Origin: Cyanoderma ruficeps | Taxonomy: Eukaryota; Chordata; Aves; Passeriformes; Timaliidae | Length of the DNA: 64,000 bases | Assembly: GCA_008694505.1 (NCBI GenBank) | Contig: VZDJ01000301.1 | Span: 3,077,485 to 3,141,484, forward strand | Direction of reading: 5' to 3' | In this document: piece by piece, positions 12,791 to 26,315 of the stretch | Layout: every line of letters begins with the position of its first letter | How positions within the stretch are numbered: position 1 is the first letter of the stretch | Notes under the pieces: generated by a model | Seen by the model: the letters and a program-made list of their open reading frames with translations, nothing else | Database searches by the model: none | Told to the model about the DNA's origin: nothing | Made by a program: the position numbers and the translations under genes

Positions 12791-13372
12791 CGACTTTTTA
12801 CACAGGTGGACAGGGATGAGAGAAAGGGAGATGGCTTTAAAGTGAGAGAGGGGACACTTTGGATATTAGGATGAAATTCTTCCCTGGAAGTGTGGAGAGG
12901 CAGTGGCACAGGTTGGCCAGAGCAGCTGTGGATGCGCCAGCCCTGGAGTTTTTCCAGGCCAGGTCGGACGGAGCTCCCCGGTGGGGTGGGTGCCGCCCCG
13001 CCCCCGGCGCGCGGAGACCGTTCGAACGCGGTGTTCCCCCCGAGCCCCAACATTCCATGAGCCGCGACCCCGCGCGGGCGGTGGGCGGTGCCTCGGCGTT
13101 GCCGTTGGAGGCGGCGGCGGGTCCGGGCGAGTCCAGCCCGGCTGCGCTCCCGTGTTCGGTACCGGGAAGGGCAGACACTCACCGGCACCCCCCCGCACCG
13201 GGACGGTCGGCGCGAGGCCCCGCCTCCGCCTTCCCCGCCACCAGGTGGTCCCGCCCCTGCGGCCGGGGCGGCGCTCGAGCCTCGCTCCCACCGGCGGCGG
13301 GCACCGCACCGCACCGGGACTGCTACCGGCACCGGGACTGCTACCGGCACCGCCACCGGCACCGGCACCGGC

Positions 13373-16096
<2,724 letters not shown>

Positions 16097-16800
16097 TGCT
16101 CCTGCAGAGCAGGAAGGCTGGGGGTCCCTTTTTAGCCTGAAGACTTAAGACAATCAATGCACTGGCAGGGAGGGGCTGGGACGCAGGGCTGGACTGTCCC
16201 CCTCACACCTCTGGCCCCTGAAGGCTGCCCTGCGTGTCCTCCCTGAGGATCATATTGGCCATAGAGCTGGGTTATCCCAGAAGTGTGCGGGGAATAGGAG
16301 GATGGTCCAGATGCTCATCCCTGTGGGTAGTGTGTTAGTGTTTGTGATCTCCTGGGGCCCCACATGCACTAACTGTTGGACCCCACCTCCTCCTCACAGC
16401 CCCTCCAAAGAGCCCTGCCCATGTGCCTTCTGCACTTTCCCTGGGGGATGCAGGCCCCGCTCCTGTCCTGGTGACACTCAGCTCAGCCCCCACCTGCCAG
16501 TCCCCGTGACTGTAATTCTTAACTGGGTTCTTTCCTACTTGCACATCTGGTTACTGTGGGACCACAGCAGGGGGCAGGGTGTGGGACAGCCCCCTCTCGC
16601 ACAGCAGCCCCCAGGCTCGTCCCTGTGCCTATCTCCTCCTGTGGAAAGCCTGGGCCCCAAAAGTGCTTTATGTTTTTATAGTTAATTTGTATTATAGTTA
16701 ATTTGTATTATAGTTAATTTGTATTATAGCCAATTCTGGTCCTTGCCCTGTGGAGTGTGACTGGAGTCTTATGTATATAATAAATACTTTTGCCATAACA
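16097..16800 (+). other. PHF-like 3' UTR, 18-bp tandem repeat and poly(A) signal
   Basis: At about 16675-16730 an AT-rich 18-base unit (TTATAGTTAATTTGTATT) is repeated three times. The canonical AATAAA is at 16779-16784. The gene ends tail to tail with the minus-strand YqaJ gene, whose own signal lies about 200 bases further on. Confidence 0.75.
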
Positions 16801-16988
16801 GTGGTGGCTTTGGCATAGGTCAGTGACCTTGGTTCTCATGTCCCCTGGGGACCCAAGTGCTCCCTTGCTTCCCTTCTGCTGTGCCTGGGAGAGGACCTGG
16901 CGCAGACATACCTCTCAGCCCTGCTACTCCCCCAGGTAAATCCCAAGCTACAAAAACAACAGGAAACGAGTGGACCAGTACATCTATA

Positions 16989-16994
16989 TTTAAT
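16989..16994 (-). terminator. Probable poly(A) signal of the YqaJ-type gene (ATTAAA on minus strand)
   Basis: The plus strand TTTAAT reads ATTAAA on the minus strand, about 690 bases after the stop codon of the nuclease gene. No AATAAA was found closer, so 16995-17679 is read as its 3' UTR. Confidence 0.5.
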
Positions 16995-17679
16995 TTGGCA
17001 ATGACCACCTCCTCACACTGCTGCAGTTTACAGGGATGCTCCACAGGTAGGTCCTCAGGAGGTGCATGGCCTGGGGGACAACCTCTTCAGTGGGAATCGT
17101 GTTCCAGAGTCTGCAGGCATCTCACGGGGGAATGTCATGGGTTATTCCACAGAAGCAGCAGGTCTGATGGCTCATGGAGGAAGGGTGTTCATGTGCTTAA
17201 GGCACATCCCTGTTTGGCTCAAAAGAAATCTTGCTCTTGGGCTCTGACAAACCTTCCTTGTCTCTGTCTCCACTCTGGAGTGCAGTTAGAAATTAGTCCC
17301 AACAACGAGGTGCAAAAGGTTCCAGTTTTCTCCACAAAATAAGCCTAATTCCAGCACAGAGATATCATTGGCTTCATTTGCAGATCCAGAGGTATGCCAG
17401 GTTCCATCAGGCATGCTGTTGGGACATGTAGGGGATGCAGTGAGGGTGACAGGCCAAGAAGGCTCTGGGGGCTGAGTGCTGACCTGGCTGGGGCAGCAAG
17501 AAGGCACTGTTTGTGGGGACCCTTACTACACAGGATCCTGCTGGTACAACTTTTCAGTTCCAAGGCTGTGAACGGTTCAGAAACAGCAACTACTAACGTG
17601 GGTGTAACTTCTATGCTAGGGGACAAAGCTGGAGTCATGCAACCAAGCAAATCTCCAGTCAAGGTAGGCAGGCAGTGGT

Positions 17680-18804
17680 CTATTCTTCTTTGGCCCAGAC
17701 AGAGCTGCCTGCCTTCTGCTCCAGGTGCGGAATCACTGCCTCCGTGTAAAACTTCTCCAGCTTGGGCACTGTCTTCCCCCAGAACTCCCTGTCAAACTCC
17801 ACGGGAACCACAGCTGTCTCCTTGTTGGTGTGCACCACGAAGTCAGCCCGCTGGAAGCCAGTGGTTCCCAGCTGGCACTGGACCTGGGTAAAGTAGGGAT
17901 GATTCTTCTTCAGGGCATAGGAATCCCCATCCACCTCCAGGCAGAAATCCTTGTCCTTGCAGGCCTCGCGCACCGTTCTGTTCCTGTGCTTGTAGGGACA
18001 CTTCACCTCCAGCAGCCCCAGATCCTTCCCTGTGGCTGCATCCTTGATGATCCCATCTGGGCTGGCAGCAAGCCAGTTCTTCTCTGGGTGAATGAAAAGG
18101 CCACAGTCCTCCACTTGGACTGGCTTGCCCCCCTTCTGTGATTTCTGCTTGTAGGCCTCCACCGCCACCTTCTCATTGCGGATCCCCCAGGACATGGCAG
18201 GGGTCTGCACCTTGGAGCCAGAGCCCACCACCTCTTTTAGGTAGGACTTGGGCACCTCGTCTGTCTTGCTGTTGGCAAACTTGCTGTTAGCAATTTTGGG
18301 TGCCACGGAGGCAGTGATGCGGTTCTCCCGCCACTCGTACCACTTGGGGTTCTCCCGCTGGCCCCGGGTCTCCTTCTCCACCCTCGGGATGTCCTGGCTC
18401 TTTACAGGGGGCAGGAACTGGTCACAGGCCTTGCTCAGGTCAGCCCCAGGATGCTTGCTCTGTGGGCACAGGTCAGTTTTGGAAGGACCAGTGGCTCCCT
18501 TGGCATCAGGTGCCTTCTGGGTTGTAGAACTCCTGGTGGGTGCTCTGCTCTTGTCCCCAGCATCTCCTCGGGCTCTGCGGGATGCTGTGGGTCTTGGCTG
18601 GGCAGAGTCTGCCTTTGTCCCCTGCCCTTGTGTGGGGGTAGTAGCCTTGGCAGCTGCAGAGCTGCGGGGTTGGCTCCCTGCAGCTGTGGCCTTGGCCCGG
18701 ATGGCTGAAGTGGAAGGCGGGGGCGCAGCGGGGGCACTTCTGGAGGCGGTTGTGGCCGGGCGGGGGGATGATGTGGCAGCAGACTCCTTCCTGGGTCTCC
18801 CCAT
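17680..18804 (-). CDS. YqaJ/lambda-exonuclease-type nuclease, intact single coding exon (374 aa)
   Basis: One uninterrupted frame encodes 374 aa. Residues 1-130 are low-complexity, Ala/Ser/Thr/Arg-rich, and begin MGRPRK, an AT-hook-like core. Residues about 150-370 match the YqaJ viral-recombinase fold of the PD-(D/E)XK superfamily: WYEWRENRITAS (155-166), a WG..NE..A...Y helix (206-218), SPDGII with candidate catalytic D250, LLEVKCPY with E266 and K268, and YFTQVQCQ with Q307. The start ATG sits two bases after a good acceptor (minus strand TTGTAG, intron side at 18807). A strong donor (GCG/GTGAG, exon end 19296) lies in the CpG island upstream, so a noncoding first exon is likely. Lambda-exo relatives digest one strand of duplex DNA; animal copies are usually attributed to viral or mobile-element capture. 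That this copy is a domesticated cellular gene is inference from its intact frame, CpG promoter and 5' intron. Confidence 0.85.
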   Translation of the reverse strand: MGRPRKESAATSSPRPATTASRSAPAAPPPSTSAIRAKATAAGSQPRSSAAAKATTPTQGQGTKADSAQPRPTASRRARGDAGDKSRAPTRSSTTQKAPDAKGATGPSKTDLCPQSKHPGADLSKACDQFLPPVKSQDIPRVEKETRGQRENPKWYEWRENRITASVAPKIANSKFANSKTDEVPKSYLKEVVGSGSKVQTPAMSWGIRNEKVAVEAYKQKSQKGGKPVQVEDCGLFIHPEKNWLAASPDGIIKDAATGKDLGLLEVKCPYKHRNRTVREACKDKDFCLEVDGDSYALKKNHPYFTQVQCQLGTTGFQRADFVVHTNKETAVVPVEFDREFWGKTVPKLEKFYTEAVIPHLEQKAGSSVWAKEE

Positions 18805-18806
18805 TG

Positions 18807-19500
18807 CTACAAGTCAGAGGATCTTACACTGTGGACATGGAATAAAGTTTAATGCCTATCTTCACAACACTTATTTCCCTCTTCTTGGCCCTCCCTGTGC
18901 CTGCTCCAGGGCACACAGTGTCCCTGCCAGAATTGCTACTCTCACACCTTCCCTCGGCTCACGTGTCACGGTGGAATGGCAGCTGGCCCAGGTGGGGTGC
19001 TTGTTCTCACCCTCTCTGCCCGCACCCCAGCCCGGGCCATCCCGAGGACACGGCGGGGGCACAGCGGCCCCCCCGGAGCCGCCTCCGCCGGGACGCGGCA
19101 ACAGTGCCCTGCCCGCAGGAGCCACTTTTTCCCGGGGACCAGGCGCGTTCCCCGCAGGCCCATCCGCTCGGCCGGCGGGGGTGCCGGAGAGGCGCGGGGT
19201 GTGAACCCCCAGCACCACCCCGGGGATCCCAGGCGCGCTCTGGGACCGCGGCACGGAGCTGCCCCGGCCGCCCCGCCCGGTGCCGCCGCTCTCACCGCTC
19301 CGCCGCCACCGCCGCTCCGGAAACGCTTCCCGCCTTCACCGCGGCCCGTCTGCACCACGTGCCGCAGGGGCGGCGGCCCGGGGGTGCGGGAGGGAGGGAG
19401 AGGAGGGAGGGAGGTGCGGGGCTGGGCGCAGCCGCCGGCCAAGCCGCCGGTCCCCGCTAGAGGGAAGCAGGCGCTCGACCATTGGCGCCGCGGCAGCTGC
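18807..19500 (-). promoter_or_regulatory. CpG-island promoter and putative 5' noncoding exon of the YqaJ gene
   Basis: CpG-dense sequence from about 19000 to 19700. On the minus strand the best donor is GCG/GTGAGAGC (exon end 19296), pairing with the acceptor next to the start codon and giving a 489-base 5'UTR intron (19295-18807). The transcription start is probably between 19300 and 19500. No protein family was recognised in the long frames of either strand. Confidence 0.5.
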
Positions 19501-19699
19501 CCGGGCATGCCCGCCCCGCTCCGGCCCGATATCCCTCTGCCTTCCCCGCATCACACAGCCCCCGGGACCCCCGAACATTTTACGCCGGGCTGGGGACAAA
19601 CCCCGCAGCCCCGCCCGTGGGCAGCGGTCCGAGCCCAGCCCCCGCGTACCCCCTCCCCGCCCGTGGGCAGAGGGCTGAGCCTCTCGAGCTCCACTGTGA

Positions 19700-22690
19700 A
19701 AGGACAGGCTGACCTGACGGGACCCCGCCGAGCCCCGATGGCCCAAGCTGATCTATACCTCCACGTCCCACGCGAGCAGACGTTCGGGAGAAGGGCGAGA
19801 AGCTGGAGCGGCGATTCGCACCCTGGAGCACCCGCTACCCGCTGCGCTGCCGTCTGAGGAGGGTCCCGTGTGTGCAGGGATGGCACAGCACCGCCGGGAC
19901 GGCCCCACCCACCCCTGAGCCTCGCACTGGGCTCGGCCGCCCTGAACAAAGCACAGGCAGGCGTCATCAGCACGGGAGTTTCGGGTTCCTCAAACCCGTT
20001 TCGTTTTCTGCAGAGAGCCTGGCGCCACCGAGCGAGCCCCAGCGGGGAGGCTGCTGCGAGATCACCCGCGAGCCCGCCCCACCGCTGGGAGCCCCTGTAA
20101 TTTTCGCCAGCCGAAAGCAAATCCAGCAGCCACCAGTGTGTGCCCTGGGTCTGTGTCAGAGCTAGCCCCAAAGGGGCTTCTAGCCCCTCCATCTACCTCT
20201 GCCAGCATCCTGGGAAGATTTCGATTAGGCAGGCTGAAGTGCTGGCAGCATTTCCAACCCCTCTCCCCAAGGATCCCAGATGTCTCCACCAGCCATCTCC
20301 ATCTCTGCTGATGTGTTGTTTCATTTCCTCCCTCCAGGCCCTCTGTAACACCCTACAGCTGGGCAGACCAGTATTACTCAGGTTAAGGCAAAGTGTGCCT
20401 GATTTTGACCAGAAATACTACTGGCACCTTCGTCCTCCATGGCTACCCATCCTCAGGATTTGCTTTAGTTCTTGCTTATTACGGAGCAGTTGAACAGGAC
20501 ACCCCTGCCCCTCTCCCTTGCAGGCAAGCCCTCTGCCTGTGCAATCTTCAGTGGGGTCTGAGGAGCTGCAGCTGCGTTGAGCACAGTTGTTGCCAGCCTA
20601 TGTTTTGGGTTAATTCCCAAAATAACTAAACTCATACTAAATTCACAGGGCTTGTCTGCTACTTGAGACCTGAGGGCATTTGTAAAATCCCCGTGGTCTG
20701 TGCCCCCTCCAGCAAAGCCCTGTCAATGGGTGATAATTCAGCTCAAGGAACAGGTGATTTGGGGATGAATACCCAGCTATTTGGGTGTGATGCAGCTGCT
20801 AATGAGGTGTTACTGGGGTATGGGGATGCCGAATGGAGCCGTTGGGCTGAGCTGGGCCTCTGTGTGCAGAGTTTAACACGTCTTATCTCAGCTCTCTGCT
20901 GAAATGTAATGCCACGCTCTGCCGGTCTGTTTGTGTCTGTGATGAACTGCTGTAGGGAGGCTGTGACCGTGCAGAGCAGGGACACAAACACCTGATGCCT
21001 GATGCTGCTGGGAGCAGATTGGGATGGAGCCCTTCTGAAGGCTGCCAGCATGCTGGGGGAGCCTCAGCTGTGTCCCCAGCACTGCACATGCCGTTGTTAT
21101 TCACCTGCTGTCACACCGGGGCCGACGTCTGACGCTGTGGGCTGGCTGAGCTCCATCACCCCGGCTGGTGGCACTGAACCAGTGCTCACATTTGGATGCT
21201 TTTCTTTGCCTCAGCTTGGCCTAGAAATGATATCTCAGGGAAAAATCAAAGCTTGTGGGTTTTTTCCTGAGGCTGGAGTGGCTGTGGCATTTGCTGTGAT
21301 GATGGAAGCAGGAGTCCCATGCACGTTGCAGGCTGTGTGGATGTGTTGTGGTGTGTGCAGGGCCTCCAGCAGCTCCCAGAGCTGGCGACTGTCACAGGGG
21401 GATAACACATGGATTAGCATCCTTCTCCTGTGGCTGTAAAGGACAGGGAAGGGGAGCAGCTGCACACCAGCTCTCCTCTCTGCACCGGGAGGGGAAGTGA
21501 TATGCCATGGGGCATCTCACATGGAGGGGGAATTACTCAGAGTGCTCTAGCAAGGGCCCTAGGGATGCACAGAGTGCCTCTTGGCCAGATAATTGTTGAC
21601 TAAAGCTCAGGGTGAGGGGTCGGGAAGGAGGAGTGTGTCTCATGCTACCGTGTGCAGCAAAGGGCGTTTTTCACTGAGATTTCCCCTCCGTTGCTCCTGC
21701 TCTCACCTGTGAAACCCGTGTCAAGGAGCTGAAGCTGTAGTGGCATATGGGTCACCCCAGAGGTGAGATCTAAAAATACAGGCTGAGGACCGGGGACTGC
21801 TCCCCTTGTGGTGCTGCTGGATATTTCTGCCCCAGTTTGTACCTGGACTGGCTCCAGGTTCGGTGTGGCTGTGACGGTGGGTTCTGTGTTGCAGGAGTGG
21901 GGGGGGACTCCTCTCTGTGTGCTCTATAAAAAGAGCTGCAGCAGCACAGTCCTATCTATAGCACAGGGAGCTGCCTGGGAAAGGCAGGGCAGGGATTAGC
22001 CCAAATCTGACGGATTTCTCTGGTCCTGCTTGGGAACGTGGGGCTGAGGGATTCCCAGTGCGCCCCGGGCTGTGAGATCTCCCTGCCAGCAGACATGTCC
22101 TGACTTTGCTGGGATTTCCCGACTGTCTGCACCTTCCCCAGTGGGGCTTGTTGTCACACTTGCCACCCAAAAGTTGGGCTGTCCCTGAATCCCCCCTCTT
22201 TCCTGCCCCTCAGGGCTGTGATTTCACTGCAGCACATGGAGCCTGATGAGGGAACCCAGTGATATCCCAGGGCATCTGGATTTGTGGTGGATATTGAGCA
22301 TCTACCTGCTCCCAGTCATTTTGTTGTGGTCTCAGGGCAGCTGAGACCTTTCCTAGTGAAGCTGGTTGTGACACTTGTGGCCAACCTGATTTGTACTGGA
22401 GAGTTCAGCTGGTTGATGGGGGCTATTTTGCCTCATGATCTGTGGGGGGGGGCACACAGGGGGTGGTTACATGGCCCAGTCAGACAAACCCCGTGGCTTT
22501 TTCTTGCTGCAGCATCACCAGGGGTCTCACCAGTACCCTAGTTTGCCTGGACATTGCTATTCTGTGGGTACAGAGCAGGCCACAGCCATGGACTCTGCTC
22601 TTGGCTGGTGCCTGTCACTCTCTGAGGGTGCTGGCTGTCCCCTGAGACCCCCAGCGTTCCCTGTGAGAGCATCCCCCCACCCCCCCCCCA
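19700..22690. other. Intergenic region without a recognised gene
   Basis: About 3 kb between the YqaJ CpG island and the VWA5B2 5' exon. Only short, family-less frames on both strands. The one notable site is a TATAAAA box at 21925-21931. Confidence 0.6.
21925..21931 (+). promoter_or_regulatory. TATAAAA box, possible upstream promoter
   Basis: A perfect TATAAAA in an otherwise GC-rich context, 1.0 kb upstream of the presumed VWA5B2 first exon. It could drive an alternative VWA5B2 transcript or an unrelated RNA. No exon with a good donor was pinned to it. Confidence 0.3.
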
Positions 22691-22719
22691 GGGTGCTGGT
22701 ATAGGGAGTGTGTCTCTTT

Positions 22720-22979
22720 AATGAGGCTGGGCTTGGAGCAGCTCTGCTGCTGGCACGGGGAGTGAGGGATGGAGCGAGGGCGGTGAAGGAGCCAGTGCCA
22801 GAGAGGGAGCCTGCAGCAGGGAGAGGCGGGGAAGGACCGCTCATCCCCCGGGTACCGCAGCCGCCCAGACAGCGGGACAGGGAAGCCCATCCCCAGGGAA
22901 AAGGGCTCTGCAGAAGGCAGGGACCCAGTGGATGCTGAAAGAAGCCTGCAGCCTCTGTGTCATCCTCATCCTCCTCCAG
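22720..22979 (+). other. VWA5B2: Probable VWA5B2 5' UTR exon with overlapping uORF
   Basis: A GC-rich segment ends in a consensus donor (CTCCAG/GTAAGAAC, exon end 22979) and can splice to the acceptor at 26297-26298. It contains ATG at 22933, starting a frame (MLKEACSLCVILILLQ) that crosses the junction, overlaps the main VWA5B2 start in another frame and stops at TGA 26359-26361, 36 codons in all. The 5' limit is a guess. Confidence 0.5.
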
Positions 22980-25900
22980 GTAAGAACCAGGGCCAGGGGC
23001 AGGCAGGGCAGGGACGATGGTGACTGGGGATACTGAGGGTGTCCTGCAATTCCCCGGTGTCCCAGGGTTGTGCATCCGCTGTCAGGGCAGCTCTGGGTCA
23101 TAGGAGGGGTGAGAAGTGGAGATGAGACAGCAGGGCCACAAAAGTGCTGAAATCACCATCCGGCAGGGACCGGACAGGGCTGGCTCCAGTAACTGCTGGG
23201 AACATGCTCCAGGTTATGAGCAACCAGTCCCTGGCCCACCACAGCTGTCCCGTGGTGGAGGATACTGGGACCTTTCTGTGGGGCTGCCCTGCCAGGATTT
23301 GCCCTTGTCAGGGGAAATCCATGGGGCTGAGACTTTTCTTTTGGGGGGTGATTGTGTTAGGGTGCATTGAGGGCAAGTAATTCCTGTTTCCTGACACAAG
23401 GATGGGTTTTTCCTGGGATTTTAGTGGCTCTGTGCACATGAGAACAGGAGTGCAGCTCCTGGATGTGGTGGTCCTCGATGTGGTGTCAGAGCCAGGGTGT
23501 GAGTGCCAGCTTGCACACGCGTGTGCAGTGGACTCTGCTCTCTGTTCCCACTCCCCAGCAGACAAAGCAGGAGGCACCACAGGCTGGAGACAGTCCTGTC
23601 CTTTGTCCCGTCCAGAAATTCCTTTCCCCTTCACTCCTCTTTGGGCTCTGCAAAGTGGTGTGTCCCATGGGTATAGGGCAACAGCACCATCATCTCCTGC
23701 CTCCATGGCCTTCTCAATGCTCCAGGCGTTGGGATGGATCCTGCTCTCCTGCCTTTGTTCCCTGTGGGATGTCTCACAGGCAGGGGAGGCCAGGGAAGCA
23801 GAGGGTAACGCAGTTGAGCAGCTGGGGTGGCAGTGGCTCCTCATTCCAGGCACTTTTGCAGCTTGGGCTCCTCTCTTTCCATCCTTTCTCTTGAACCTGC
23901 CTGTGTATCTGTCACCAATGGAAATTTCCGCTGGGTTTGCCTGTGTCAGGTTTGGCCTCTTCCTTCTCCCGGACTGTGCTGAACCCCAGCTTGGGCGGCT
24001 GTTGCTGCAGCAGGTGAAACTCTGACAACTCCCCAGGCAGCTAAGGAGGGTCCACTAGGCTCAGGCAGCTGCCTCCCTGCAGCAGCCTTGCTGGAAAACT
24101 CAGCCTGCCCACAGGCGAGAAGAGAAACATTGATTTATTCTGACCTAGGGAAGAGTCAGCTCCTTCTCGCCTTCACAGATGGTTTTTAGCTGCCAGCACA
24201 GAGAACTACCCCCAGCCTGCTGTAGCCCTTTTATATTGGGGTTGTTGCTGGTTAAACCAGCTCCTGCAGGCAGTAGGTGGAGGAGAGGAAGAAGAGAGGG
24301 CTGCAAAGGTACTGGAAATCATGCTGGGGATGAGGAGAGGGGTGAGGACCTGTTGGCCATGCCACGCTGGCATCTGAGGACAAGTTGCTGCCCCAGGGAA
24401 AGAGGATGAAGAGGCTGGGGTGAGGACCATCAGGTCTGGTTTTATTCATTACCACGGGGCTTAGAGCAGCCAGCACAAAGCATGGCCAGACCAGATGGGG
24501 CCTGTTTACTCTGTGAGGGTAAATGTAAAGAGAAGTGATAAAGAGCAGCCGGGACAGCTTCTCCAGTAAGTCCCTGGTAAACAAGCTGGCAGTGACCCGG
24601 CTGACAGGTGGCATGGCAAATAGCGGGCACGTTGCTGAGCATTAAACTGGGTGCCTTGGGAACAAATTAAACAGCTTTGGGAAGAAATACATCTTTAATA
24701 GCTCAGTATGGCTGGGTTGGAGGCGTCCTGGTCTCCATATCCCGTCTGGGTGCTGTGGTCAGGGCAGGAACCAGCTGTTGATGTTCCCAACTGTGGAACT
24801 GCAAGTGTGGAGGAACAGCAGGCTGTGCAGGGACCCTGTGCCACCTCGTGTGCTGGGAGCACAATCTGGGGGGTGCAGCAGTGTGTGCAGCATCCTGCAC
24901 AGAGGGTGGAGGGTTGGTGATGATGGGGCGTGGTTGGGTGGCCAGGATCTGCCAGCATAACCCTGCAATGCCAGCTGAGCATGTAAATGGCTCTTCTCTG
25001 GTGTAATGGACTGATTTTCCTGGGATGCAGCCACGTTGCTAATGCACTGCTGTGCTTCTCCAAGGCTCCCTGCTTTGTGCCAGCTGAGAGTTTTGTCCCG
25101 GTGCTGCCTCCAAAGGTGTAGCCCTGCTCCATTTTCAAGGATGCTCTGTGAGTGAGAGGCACTCTGTGACCGCATGCGAGGGCACCCCGAGCCTCCCATT
25201 ACAAAAGCTCTTATGAGCTCTTCCCAGGATGAAGGCCACTGGAGTGGGGGCACCAGATGGCTCACTTGTACCTGGCTTTGTTCTTGCCCCGGGCACATTA
25301 TGTGCTGGAGCACCAGCACATGGCGTGGGGTGGGGGCCTTCTGCTGCTGGGTCACAGGTGCTTGGGGCAGAGCAGAGGTGCAGACCCACGTCTGGAGCAC
25401 ACCTCATGCATACTGTCCACAGCTCCACACAGCCAGGGCTAAGGCTGACAGGAATATTTTACACAAATATTTGACGGCACAGGGTGGACACATGTTGGAG
25501 AGATGCCTTGACTCCAGACAATTATTTGTGATGCTGCTCCTGGGTGTTTTTCCCAAGGGGAAGAGAGGTGTGGAGTGTGTTGGTGCCATGGCTGGAAGGC
25601 ATCCCCAGCCACCTCTCTTCCTGCCAAAAGGTGGGACCCCAGACCCATCCATTTCTGGGCAAAGAAGGTGATGATCATCCACTTGCCGGGCTCCACCCTG
25701 CAGTGCATTCCTCTCTGTGCTGTTCTTCCATGCAGCACTGACCTTGTTGTTAATTATTAAACCCCCAGCAAACACTGCTCGCTGCTTTGTCCTAGTTACA
25801 CTGTGGGCTTCTCACCCTTCTGGTTGGCTATTTTTTAAAACAAATTACCCTGGTAACCTCTCTGGACAAATGGAGATGGGAGCAGCTCATCCTCCTCTTC

Positions 25901-26315
25901 CAGCCAATGCAGAAGAGCCTGGAGAGGCTCTGGAGCTGCTCTGGGGCAGTTGAGAGATGGGCTGTATGTGGTTGGCCATTATCCATTCTGTCAAGGGGTC
26001 CCTTTCTGTCTGCCAGGGCTTGGGGCTTGCATATAACCACTGCCCACAGGAATTTTGTTGCCCTCTCTGTGGGCTCCTGCGGCTCCAGACCTGGTTTGCA
26101 GGTGGACTGGGGTCCACGGAGAGACCTGGGTCTAGGTCCACATGTTCTATGGATGCTGAAAAGCAGCCTGGGATGTGGGAGGGCCAGAGACCTGCTCCCT
26201 CTTGCAGGCTGGGCAGATGAAAATGGCTTGTGGGCAGAAGCCCCTTCCAGCAGACCTTGACTCTGAGCATCCAGTGCCTGCCTTCCCTCTGCTCACAGCT
26301 GCCCACTGAGGGACC

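Noticed and set aside
18976..19857. 293-codon plus-strand open frame in the YqaJ CpG island
   Set aside because: Antisense to the presumed first exon, Arg/Pro/Ala-rich, no homology; typical CpG-island open frame.
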